64,000 nt of DNA, from NCBI RefSeq assembly GCF_000701405.1, contig NZ_JNIV01000005.1, positions 33,443-97,442 on the forward strand, given 5' to 3'. This stretch comes from Deinococcus marmoris DSM 12784 (GTDB taxonomy: Bacteria; Deinococcota; Deinococci; Deinococcales; Deinococcaceae). A program made the translations under genes and the position numbers. Of the stretch, positions 56,994 through 64,000 are shown in pieces. Numbering within the stretch: the first letter of the stretch is position 1; each line of letters begins with the position of its first letter. The notes beneath the pieces were generated by a model, which did no database searches, was not told the origin of the DNA, and saw only the letters and a program-made list of their open reading frames with translations.

Positions 56994-56999
56994 TATGTT
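56994..56999 (+). promoter_or_regulatory. -10 box of murD-ftsW
   Basis: TATGTT, six bases before the GTG at 57006. The ATG inside it is out of frame with murD. Confidence 0.55.
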
Positions 57000-57005
57000 G
57001 GGGGC

Positions 57006-58346
57006 GTGACTGGGGAACGGGACGTGGGGGCAGGCAGCGGCAATAACGGAAGTCTGCTGATTTATGGTCTGGGGCGCAGCGGACGTGGCGTGGCGCGGTT
57101 TCTGTCCGCAGAGGGAACGCGGGCGCAGTGGCACGACGCCCGGCCCTCGGCAGAGGATCTGGCGTTGATGGACAGCTTGCATTACGGGCGCGGCGATGTG
57201 GGCGGCACTTACGCGACTGTTGTGGCCGCTCCCGGCGTCCCCATCGATCACCCGGACCTGGAAAACCTGCGTGGGCGCGGCGCGGAGGTCATCGGGGAGG
57301 TGCTGCTGGCCGCCCGTCTGCGCCCGGCGCTGCCCATCGTGGGCGTGACTGGCACGGCGGGCAAGGGCGGAACCACGGTGCTGATCGCCTCTTTGCTGCG
57401 GGCCTGCGGGGTACGGGCGCGTGAGGGCGGCAACATCGATCCGCCGCTGCTGGACGTGGTGGACACGGCAGCGGTGGCAGTGGCCGAACTGTCCAGCTTT
57501 CAACTGGAACGGGCGGCGGGGCTGCGCCTGCCCGTGGCGGTCATCACCAATCTGGGCGTCGATCATCTGGACCGTCACCGCACCGTGGCGGCCTACCACG
57601 CCGCCAAACTGAACATCACGGCGGGGCAACAGGAAGGGGACGTGCTGATCGTCCCCGAAGGGCTGGAGGTCAGCACGCGCGCTGAGGTTCTCGCCTTTTC
57701 CCCGGCGCGGCTGGTGCTGAGAAGTGGCGAGGAAGTCCTGCCCGCCGCCGACTTGCCCGACTCCATCCACCCGGCCAACGCCGCCGCCGCGCTGCTGGCT
57801 GCCGAGGCCACGCTGTTGCGACTGGGCCGCCCGGTTCAGGCCGAGGTGCTGGCCGCCGCCCTGCGCGCGGCCCAGCCCCAGCGGGGCCGTTTCGAGACGG
57901 TGGCGCAGGTGGGCGGCGTGCGCTTTATCGACGACAGCATCGCCACCCGCACCATCGCCGTGCAGGCTGCGCTGGAGCGGGCCAGGCCGCCGATTGCCTG
58001 GCTGGTGGGCGGGCGCGACAAGGGCGCGGAGCTGGGGCCGCTGCGGGAAGCCGCGCAGGGCCGGGTCAGAACCGTGATCGCGTTCGGTGAGGACGGCGAG
58101 AAACTGGCCCGTGAACTGGGGCTGCCCTTCGTGGCCGTTTCTGGGAATGATGGCGACGCCACCATGCGCGCGGCAGCCCAGGCCGGATTTGGGGCGCTTA
58201 CGGGCAGCGGCACCGTTCTGCTGGCCCCCATCGGCACCAGTTTCGATCAGTTCCGGGACTACGCCATGCGCGGCGACAGTTTCCGGCGGGCGGCCCTGAC
58301 CCTGGCGGACGCGGCAGATGCGGCGGACCCGGAGGCAAGCGCGTGA
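57006..58346 (+). CDS. murD: UDP-N-acetylmuramoylalanine-D-glutamate ligase
   Basis: A 446-residue Mur ligase adding D-Glu to UDP-MurNAc-L-Ala. LIYGLGRSGRGVARFL is the N-terminal UDP-binding fold; GGNID, AELSSFQLE and NLGVDHLDRH are central ligase motifs; GGRDKGAEL and LLAPIGTSFDQF the C-terminal ones. The ATP loop reads GTAGKGGTT where most Mur ligases have GTNGKTT or GSNGKST, i.e. an extra Gly-Gly after Lys. GTG 57006 is used; ftsW overlaps its stop. Confidence 0.9.
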   Translation: MTGERDVGAGSGNNGSLLIYGLGRSGRGVARFLSAEGTRAQWHDARPSAEDLALMDSLHYGRGDVGGTYATVVAAPGVPIDHPDLENLRGRGAEVIGEVLLAARLRPALPIVGVTGTAGKGGTTVLIASLLRACGVRAREGGNIDPPLLDVVDTAAVAVAELSSFQLERAAGLRLPVAVITNLGVDHLDRHRTVAAYHAAKLNITAGQQEGDVLIVPEGLEVSTRAEVLAFSPARLVLRSGEEVLPAADLPDSIHPANAAAALLAAEATLLRLGRPVQAEVLAAALRAAQPQRGRFETVAQVGGVRFIDDSIATRTIAVQAALERARPPIAWLVGGRDKGAELGPLREAAQGRVRTVIAFGEDGEKLARELGLPFVAVSGNDGDATMRAAAQAGFGALTGSGTVLLAPIGTSFDQFRDYAMRGDSFRRAALTLADAADAADPEASA

Positions 58347-59482
58347 GCGTTCAACTGATCATCGCGCAGGTGCTGCTGATGGCCCTGGGCCTGCTGGGAA
58401 TCGCCACCGCGCGCCCGGACCTGGTTGTGGAACACGGCTGGAAAACGGCGCTGGCGCTGGGCATCACCTTTGCGGTGGCGCGGCTGCGGCCCCGGACCTT
58501 CCTGAAACTGGGACCGCTGTTCTGGGCCTTTACGCTGGTGCTGCTGGCGCTGGTGCTGGTGATCGGGGTGGGCACCGCCGAAAGCACCGCCACCAAGAGA
58601 TGGCTGGATTTCGGCGGCCCCTTCCGCTTTCAGCCGTCCGAACTGGCCAAGTTGGGGCTGATCATGATGCTGGCCTCGTTCTTCTCACGCCGGGGCGTGC
58701 AGAACAAACTGCTGAGCGCCACGGTCATGATCCTGCTGACCACCGCGCTGGTCTTTGCCGAGCCGGACCTGGGCAGCAGCGTCCTGATGTTCGCGCTGGG
58801 CATCATCCTCATGTACGCCGCCGGGGTGCGGATCAGCAACATCACCGGCTTCCTGTTCGCGCTGGCGCTGATGGCCCTGCCCGTCTTCTCGGTGTATCTG
58901 GAAAAACACCCGTACATCCTGGCCCGCTGGCAGGGCCACCAGTCGCGCGATGAGGAAAGGGCCATCGGCCTGGATCAGATCGGTTTTGCCCACCGCGACC
59001 TGACCTGGGGCGGCTGGTGGGGCCAGGGGCCGGACGGCAGGCGCTACGAGTATTTTGCCGCCCACACCGACATGGTGGTGGCCTCGGTGGGCTTTTCCAC
59101 CGGGCTGCTGGGCGTGATCACGCTGCTGTTCTGCTACTGGCTGATCGTGTCGGTGGCCCTGCAAACCTCGCAACTTGCCGCGCGTATCCGGCCCATGACG
59201 CCCGAGATCCACGGGGCCAGCATCCTGGCGACCGGGGCGATGTTCATGATCGTGGGGCAGGCGATGGTGAATCTGGCCGTCGCCGCCGGGTTCTTTCCGG
59301 TCACGGGCGTGCCGCTGCCACTGGTCAGCTTCGGCTTTTCCAGCATGTTGACCATGAGCGTGGCGCTGGGCATCATCCACTCTGCCCTGCGCGAGGTCCG
59401 GCGTAACCTGCCCGAAACCGAGGCCCGGCCCGCCGAGGCCAGGGTCGCCGAAAGTGGGGGCATGGGCCTGAGCGGCGACTGA
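58343..59482 (+). CDS. ftsW: SEDS peptidoglycan glycosyltransferase FtsW
   Basis: A 379-residue polytopic membrane protein with about ten segments. SEDS hallmarks are present: TKRWLDFGGPFRFQPSELAK, AEPDLGSSV (with catalytic-region Asp), HTDMVVASVGFSTGL and TGVPLPLVSFGFSS. It polymerises septal peptidoglycan with a class B PBP. GTG overlaps the murD stop (GTGA). It is followed by a terminator. Confidence 0.9.
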   Translation: MSVQLIIAQVLLMALGLLGIATARPDLVVEHGWKTALALGITFAVARLRPRTFLKLGPLFWAFTLVLLALVLVIGVGTAESTATKRWLDFGGPFRFQPSELAKLGLIMMLASFFSRRGVQNKLLSATVMILLTTALVFAEPDLGSSVLMFALGIILMYAAGVRISNITGFLFALALMALPVFSVYLEKHPYILARWQGHQSRDEERAIGLDQIGFAHRDLTWGGWWGQGPDGRRYEYFAAHTDMVVASVGFSTGLLGVITLLFCYWLIVSVALQTSQLAARIRPMTPEIHGASILATGAMFMIVGQAMVNLAVAAGFFPVTGVPLPLVSFGFSSMLTMSVALGIIHSALREVRRNLPETEARPAEARVAESGGMGLSGD

Positions 59483-59505
59483 AACTGGAATCTCAAAAAG
59501 CAGAC

Positions 59506-59544
59506 AGGCAGCGTGTTGGGACTTTCCCACGCTGCCTCGTTCTT
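59506..59544 (+). terminator. Terminator of murD-ftsW
   Basis: AGGCAGCGTG (59506-59515) and CACGCTGCCT (59528-59537) are perfect arms around 12 bases, followed by CGTTCTTTT. Confidence 0.85.
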
Positions 59545-59568
59545 TTCGCACGCTTTAACGCCGTGGTG

Positions 59569-60441
59569 TCAGCGGCCCGGTGTCAGCACATCCAGATTCC
59601 GCACGCTGACATACGGCACCAGTCCGGCGGTGCGGGCGCGGGCGTAGGTCTGCCGGGCCAGGACCGGGTTCGAGGCGTAATCCAGCGTCAGCACCGGCTT
59701 GCCCAGCTTGCGCCAGTTTTTGAAGCTGGCCAGCAGTTCGGTCTGCCGCTCGGCTTCGGTGACCCTATCCGTGGCGTAGACGAAGGTTTCCTCCTGGGCG
59801 GTGGCGTCCACGCAGGCAGCGTAGTCAGAGTCTGAGAGCAGTTCGGGGGCGTTCTGCGGGATGATCAGGAACTGGGGGTCACGGGCGCGGGCGTGCCGGG
59901 CGATCTGGCAGACCCAGGCTGCCATCTCGGCGCGGGCGCTGGGGCGTTCCGGGCGGCGCATGTAGGCGTCGATCAGGTCCAGATAGACGCCGTGAAAGCC
60001 CTGGTCGATCAGCGTGTCCAGCCCGGCCAGCGCCAGTTTCTGCCACGCCGGGTTCCAGTACGCCACGTCGTAATTGCCAGGCCAGTCGGGATCGGCCTTT
60101 AAAATCCACTCCGGCTGGCCGGGTTTCCAGCCGGGCTGCCAGTAACGGCGGTAATCCTCGGCGGCCCCCACGCTCAGGTAGGCGACGAGCAGTTTTCCGT
60201 TTGCGGCGGCCCCCACCTCGGCGCGGCTCCAGGGCTGGCCGTCGTCGTCGTTCGGCTCGATGACCAGCAGATCAAAGGGGACGCCGGCCAGCGGCCTCAG
60301 ACGCGGCCCGTCTGTACCGCCCAGACCGCCCAGTTGAATGGCCCAGGTGCGCGCGGCGCGCAGTTGATCTGACCTCGTTTCAGCCGACGGGCCGCTTGCC
60401 GCCGCCCAGCCCAGGCCGAGCAGCAGCAGGGGAGAGAGCAA
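59569..60441 (-). CDS. GH114/TM1410-like endo-polygalactosaminidase
   Basis: About 290 residues from the TTG at 60441, with a hydrophobic export segment (LLSPLLLLGLGWAAAS). The frame continues upstream to overlap the next gene, so an earlier start with a basic n-region is possible. Barrel motifs: LLVIEPNDDDG, VAYLSVGAAEDYRRYW, NYDVAYWNPAWQKL, GFHGVYLDLIDAY (catalytic Asp) and ATAQEETFVYA (Glu). GH114 enzymes cleave alpha-1,4-galactosamine polymers as in Ega3 and the PelA hydrolase domain. Confidence 0.8.
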   Translation of the reverse strand: MLSPLLLLGLGWAAASGPSAETRSDQLRAARTWAIQLGGLGGTDGPRLRPLAGVPFDLLVIEPNDDDGQPWSRAEVGAAANGKLLVAYLSVGAAEDYRRYWQPGWKPGQPEWILKADPDWPGNYDVAYWNPAWQKLALAGLDTLIDQGFHGVYLDLIDAYMRRPERPSARAEMAAWVCQIARHARARDPQFLIIPQNAPELLSDSDYAACVDATAQEETFVYATDRVTEAERQTELLASFKNWRKLGKPVLTLDYASNPVLARQTYARARTAGLVPYVSVRNLDVLTPGR

Positions 60442-60497
60442 AGCCGGCCACCGCAGGGCGCGGGACTGGAAAGGTGGGCGGGAAGGTAGGACGGTGT

Positions 60498-61235
60498 TCA
60501 GGGCAAACCTCCAGGTAGGGACAGCGCGCGGTCTGTCACGAAGGTCTGCACGTTGTACTGCGCGGCCCGCTCGCGTGCGGCGCGGGCCAGAGCGGGTGTA
60601 TTCGCGTAGTCCAGCGCGCAGACGCTCAGGCCCTGGGCGCGCAGTTCCTTGAGCCAGTGGGCGGTGTAGGTCCGGCCCCCCTTGTCCAGCACGGCGTAGG
60701 CCGGGGTGTGGGTGGTGGAAAAGCCCTCGAACAGCACCCCGTCTACCAGCCGCGCCAGACCCGGCAGCAGGCCAAAGCCCCGGTTGGCCAGCAGCGTCGC
60801 TTTGGGAAAGGCGGTCCGCAGCGTCTGCACCAGCGCCAGCGTGGCCTCGGCCCCGGCGCTGTCCAGGGTGTCGAGCATCAGGCCGTCGGCGTTTTGAAGT
60901 TCCAGGTCAGCGCGCCGCAGCAACTCGGCCCACCACGCGGGGTTGCGGGCGTCCACCTTCACGCTGCCCCACTGCGGATTGACCTCCAGATGGTACGTCT
61001 GACAGCCAGGGGTACAGCGGTAGTCGCCGACGGGGTGGTCCTCGCCCACGCTCAGGTAGCCCAGCACCCGCGTCCCGCCCGCGCGCAGGGCCTTGAGCTG
61101 GGCCGGCTTGTACAGCGTGGTCTGCACCACCGCCGTGCCGAAGCCCCCCAGCGCCTTTAAAGCCTGTGGCGTGGGCAGGCCGTAATAGACGCTCAGGGGC
61201 AGGTGGGGCGAGAGGGCGGAGATGGCCGTGAGCAA
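60498..61235 (-). CDS. Second GH114-like TIM-barrel glycosidase
   Basis: A 245-residue relative without a clear signal peptide from the TTG at 61235. Motifs parallel those of its neighbour: RVLGYLSVGEDHPVGDY, NADGLMLDTLDSAG, LVDGVLFEGFSTTH and LDYANTPALAR. AGGTAGG lies five bases before the start. It begins four bases after the deacetylase gene ends, so the two are translated together. Its site of action is unclear because export is not evident. Confidence 0.75.
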   Translation of the reverse strand: MLTAISALSPHLPLSVYYGLPTPQALKALGGFGTAVVQTTLYKPAQLKALRAGGTRVLGYLSVGEDHPVGDYRCTPGCQTYHLEVNPQWGSVKVDARNPAWWAELLRRADLELQNADGLMLDTLDSAGAEATLALVQTLRTAFPKATLLANRGFGLLPGLARLVDGVLFEGFSTTHTPAYAVLDKGGRTYTAHWLKELRAQGLSVCALDYANTPALARAARERAAQYNVQTFVTDRALSLPGGLP

Positions 61236-61238
61236 CGC

Positions 61239-63443
61239 CTACCTGGGGGTCACGGCGACGTTGACCGTGCCGCCGACCGTGCGGTTCAGGATGCGTACCG
61301 CGCCGTAAGTGGCCCCGGAAGTCGCGCCGGTCAGGCTGACGGGCAGGGTGCCCGCGCGGCTGGTGATCGCCACGCTGTTGGTCTTGCGGTCCCAGACTGC
61401 GCCCAGGGTGCCCGCCGCCTTGGCTTTCTGCTCACGGGTGTGGCGGTCCACGTAGGCCCCCAGATCGTCCCAGGCCAGGGTATTGACCGGCAACGTGCTG
61501 GCCCCGGTGTACTTGTCCAGCACGGCGCGCACCCAGTCGGTGGACACGCTCTTGCCGGGGGCGTACTGGTTGAGGTTGGGCTGGTGCATGTAGTGCGGCC
61601 AGGCGGCCCCCGACAGCACGTGTTGCACCCCGATGTCGCTTTCCTTGTCCAGGTATTCCGCGTAGCTCAGGGCCTTGGGCCAGTACGGCGCGGTGCCGCC
61701 GGGGGCATACACTGCGTTGTAACTTGTGGCCGCCTCATCCGGCGTGCTGGAGTAGTAAAAGACGTTGTTGGGCCAGCGCGGAATCAGCAGGATGTTGGGC
61801 TTCAAGGGGTGGAAGACGCCGCAGGTGGGGCAGGACGCGTCCCAGTGACTGGCGACGCTGCGGTTGGAGGCCACGTATTTGACGCCCGACAGGGTGGCCG
61901 CGTCCAGGAAATTGACGTTGCTGGCCCTCAGCCCGTAATCCACCTTGGGCTGGCCCTCGGCAAGGGCCTTCCAGCCCAGCCCGCTGAGTTCGCCCGTGAC
62001 CAGACTCTTCTCGCTCAGTTTCAGGCCCATGAACAGCCCGATCAGCGTGTTCTGGAAGACCTGATTGAAGCTCTCGTTGAGCGACAGGTTATCCATCAGG
62101 GGGTGATCGCGGGTGTGGTTGACCCAGTCGAAATCCCGGCCCAGGCATTTGCTCACGGCGCTCAGGGGGTCCTTGACCTTGGCGGACGGCGAGCAGGTCC
62201 GGGGGGCCAGGATGTCGGCTCCCAGGCCGTTGTACACCATGGCGTAGGTGAAGTTTTTTGCTGCCGGGAAATCCCTGCGGATGGCCGATTGCTGGTCACG
62301 CGCCGACAGGGCGTCGCTGGCCTTCATGCGGAACCCGTTGAGGACCACCGTTTTGGTGGGGGCGTCGTAGCGGTCTCCGGTGGCGAACCAGTCGTCGATG
62401 TCCACGCCCAGGTAACGGCGGTACTCGCCCAGGTAAACGCCCTGGGTCAGCCACTGCACCATGCCGTAGCCCAGGAGCTGGGTGTGGGTCAGGTACTCGT
62501 TCTGGGCCATGGTCAGCAGCAGCCGTTCGCGCCCGTCGGCGGCGGTGCTGGTCACGGCCAGCAGGTTGCCGTTCGCGTCGGTCAGCAGCGGGGTGGTCTT
62601 CACATTGGGCACCGCTTCCAGACGGCTGGGGTAGGCAAACGAGAACCGCACCGGCACCGCTTGAGCGGTCAGGTCACCGAACACGGCTTTGCCGCCCGCC
62701 GTCACCGTGGCGTCGGAGTTCCCTGTTTCCGCCCCTGGCACGGCCCGCACGCCGTAATCTTCCGGCGCAATGCCGGGGAAACCGAACAGTGCCAGTTGGC
62801 GCACCTTGTAGGCCGCCTCGTACTCGAAGAGCGTGGCCCATTCGCCGTCGTTCAGGGCGCTGGTAAAGATGCCGGGGCTGCTCTCGGTGGTCAGCGAGTT
62901 GCTGGCCAGGACCACGCCTGAATATTTGCCCACGCCGTCGGGGCCGATCAGGGTACCCAGGTTCAGGTCCGTGGTCATGGCGTCCAGCGTGTCGTAGGCA
63001 ATGCCGTGCTGGGACAGCAGCGCCTTCGCGGGGGCCAGTCCGAAGTCGGCGGCCCCGGCGTGCAGCACCAGGATCTTCAGGGCCACCTTGCCGGTCTGGG
63101 CGTTGCCGGGCAGACCCTGGGCGCGGACGCTCTGGGCGCTGGGGCGTCCGGCGGGGGCGGCGGGAATGCGGGCTGGGCCGAGGCGCTGCGCGCTGAAGCC
63201 CTGCGGCAGCAACCGCCTGATGTCACCGGCCACCGCGCCGGGCGGGTTCAGGTCACCGTCTTCAGAGGCCGAGACCGTCTCACCGTAACGCTCGATCTCG
63301 CTGAGCTTGACGCCGTTTTCACCGACGATTCCGGCGTCGGGCTGGGCACCGGGGCCGGGGGCGCTGCCGCCTCCGCACCCGGTCAGGATCAGGGCGGCGG
63401 ACAGCAGCAGAGCGGGCGGGAACAGCGTTTTCAACTTCGTCAT
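61239..63443 (-). CDS. Agd3-like (CE18) polysaccharide deacetylase lipoprotein
   Basis: A 734-residue lipoprotein (lipobox LILTGCGGG). After a variable region comes a fold resembling Agd3: LKILVLHAGAAD near 125, YLGVDIDDWFATGDRY near 345 and FDWVNHTRDHPLMDNL near 440, where the Asp pair and two His would bind metal. The C-terminal 100 residues form a beta domain repeated in the next gene. Agd3 deacetylates GalNAc in fungal galactosaminogalactan. AGGAG lies seven bases before the ATG. Confidence 0.78.
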   Translation of the reverse strand: MTKLKTLFPPALLLSAALILTGCGGGSAPGPGAQPDAGIVGENGVKLSEIERYGETVSASEDGDLNPPGAVAGDIRRLLPQGFSAQRLGPARIPAAPAGRPSAQSVRAQGLPGNAQTGKVALKILVLHAGAADFGLAPAKALLSQHGIAYDTLDAMTTDLNLGTLIGPDGVGKYSGVVLASNSLTTESSPGIFTSALNDGEWATLFEYEAAYKVRQLALFGFPGIAPEDYGVRAVPGAETGNSDATVTAGGKAVFGDLTAQAVPVRFSFAYPSRLEAVPNVKTTPLLTDANGNLLAVTSTAADGRERLLLTMAQNEYLTHTQLLGYGMVQWLTQGVYLGEYRRYLGVDIDDWFATGDRYDAPTKTVVLNGFRMKASDALSARDQQSAIRRDFPAAKNFTYAMVYNGLGADILAPRTCSPSAKVKDPLSAVSKCLGRDFDWVNHTRDHPLMDNLSLNESFNQVFQNTLIGLFMGLKLSEKSLVTGELSGLGWKALAEGQPKVDYGLRASNVNFLDAATLSGVKYVASNRSVASHWDASCPTCGVFHPLKPNILLIPRWPNNVFYYSSTPDEAATSYNAVYAPGGTAPYWPKALSYAEYLDKESDIGVQHVLSGAAWPHYMHQPNLNQYAPGKSVSTDWVRAVLDKYTGASTLPVNTLAWDDLGAYVDRHTREQKAKAAGTLGAVWDRKTNSVAITSRAGTLPVSLTGATSGATYGAVRILNRTVGGTVNVAVTPR

Positions 63444-63631
63444 GGAGACTCCTGTGGGGAACGGTGAATGGTAAGGAAGGGGTAAAGGACTGGGCGGACC
63501 ACTTGGGAATGCTGGGGAGGCGATAGAGATTCAGGCGGATTCAGGTGGATTGATACGGACCCTGGTGCAAGGGTGCCGAAAACATCTGGAAATCCGAACG
63601 GACTGAGAGGAAGTGACACACGGATTCCGTA
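63444..63631. other. Gap between tandem deacetylase genes
   Basis: No gene is seen. GGATTCAGG-type direct repeats lie near 63528-63552, a weak stem ACCCT/AGGGT near 63562-63577, and ACGGA-T-TCCGT, a short palindrome, near 63620. A similar ATACGGATTCCG occurs at 10118-10129. Confidence 0.45.
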
Positions 63632-64000
63632 TTACTGGGGCGTGACTGGCACCGCCTTGCTGCCGCTCAGGGTGACCACCTGGGTCTTGTAAGCGCCGTA
63701 CAGGCTGCCCGCGTTCGCGCCGGTCAGGGTGACCGGGACCGTGCCGGACGACAGGTTGCTCAGGGTTACCGCGCCGGTCTTGCGGTTCCACACGCCGCGC
63801 AGGGTGCCTGCCGCCTTGGCCTTTTCCTCCAGCGTACGGCTCTTCATGTAGTCGCCCAGTTGATCCCATTTGTAGGTGTTCAGGGGCAGGGTGCTGTACT
63901 GGCTATACTTGACCAGCGCGGCGCGTGCCCAGTCGCTGGCCAGGCTCTTGCCAGCGGCGTACTGGCGCAGGTTGGGCTGGTGCATGTAGTGCGGGAAGGC
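63632..64000 (-). CDS. Second Agd3-like deacetylase, C-terminal part
   Basis: The frame is open to the window edge; 122 residues remain. PHYMHQPNLRQYAAGKSLAS, SDWARAAL, EEKAKAAGTLRGVWNRKTG and the beta-strand end are clearly homologous to the C terminus of the 61239-63443 protein, roughly half identical. The locus therefore continues beyond the window with a second full deacetylase. Confidence 0.8.
   Translation of the reverse strand, partial: AFPHYMHQPNLRQYAAGKSLASDWARAALVKYSQYSTLPLNTYKWDQLGDYMKSRTLEEKAKAAGTLRGVWNRKTGAVTLSNLSSGTVPVTLTGANAGSLYGAYKTQVVTLSGSKAVPVTPQ

Overview
The window looks like chromosomal DNA from Deinococcus or a close relative. It is GC-rich throughout. More than twenty genes have a TANNNT -10 box 5 to 11 bases before the start codon and no usable Shine-Dalgarno site, which is the leaderless promoter style known from Deinococcus. 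The gene content also fits: HspR, several TerD proteins with a DUF475 TerC-like protein, RecQ with repeated HRDC domains, and APS-type sulfur assimilation. I see no rRNA, tRNA, CRISPR array, prophage or intact transposase gene.

Layout. 1-9 kb: end of khpB, a DEAD-box helicase, purN with an M20 dipeptidase, a secreted asparaginase, then an hspR-Nudix-phosphatase operon. The HspR is a head-to-tail duplication inside one polypeptide. 9-15 kb: an alpha/beta hydrolase, then a sulfate assimilation block (sat; DUF4395-sulfite reductase-cysC-cysH). A 13-bp element shared by both promoters suggests joint control. 15-23 kb: a CheB-CheR-PAS fusion facing a histidine kinase, two tandem phosphoribosyltransferases (the second lacks an acidic residue of the PRPP loop), a DedA protein and a NERD-zinc-ribbon protein. 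23-30 kb: a complete hydroxyproline catabolic operon (epimerase, three-subunit D-hydroxyproline dehydrogenase, deaminase, 2-oxoglutarate semialdehyde dehydrogenase) divergent from a PAS-AraC regulator and closed by a strong terminator. 30-43 kb: housekeeping and accessory singletons (alpha-amylase, a MerR-TipAS regulator split by an in-frame TGA, an orphan ABC permease, recQ, a HAD phosphatase, argJ, a lipoprotein hydrolase, a Mug-type glycosylase with a molybdopterin oxidoreductase), mostly leaderless.

43.6-52.5 kb is a Ter stress-response island read on the minus strand: StiP/PRTase, CitE-like lyase, TerB, TerD, a double-TerD TerA-like protein, a TerD-vWA protein, two more TerD proteins and a DUF475 membrane protein. 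These genes use strong Shine-Dalgarno sites. A small transposon-like element (MITE) and REP-like palindromes are scattered around the island, and five 15-bp repeats lie upstream of its first gene.

52.8-59.5 kb holds cell division and wall genes: ftsK opposite a JAMM peptidase, a tiny Gly-rich membrane protein, then murD-ftsW preceded by four phased 11-bp repeats. 59.5-64 kb is a secreted polysaccharide locus: two GH114-like glycosidases and two tandem CE18/Agd3-like deacetylases, the second cut by the window edge. This pairing matches the enzymes of fungal galactosaminogalactan and of Pel and is the best candidate here for an undescribed bacterial exopolysaccharide system. The Ter island is the second.
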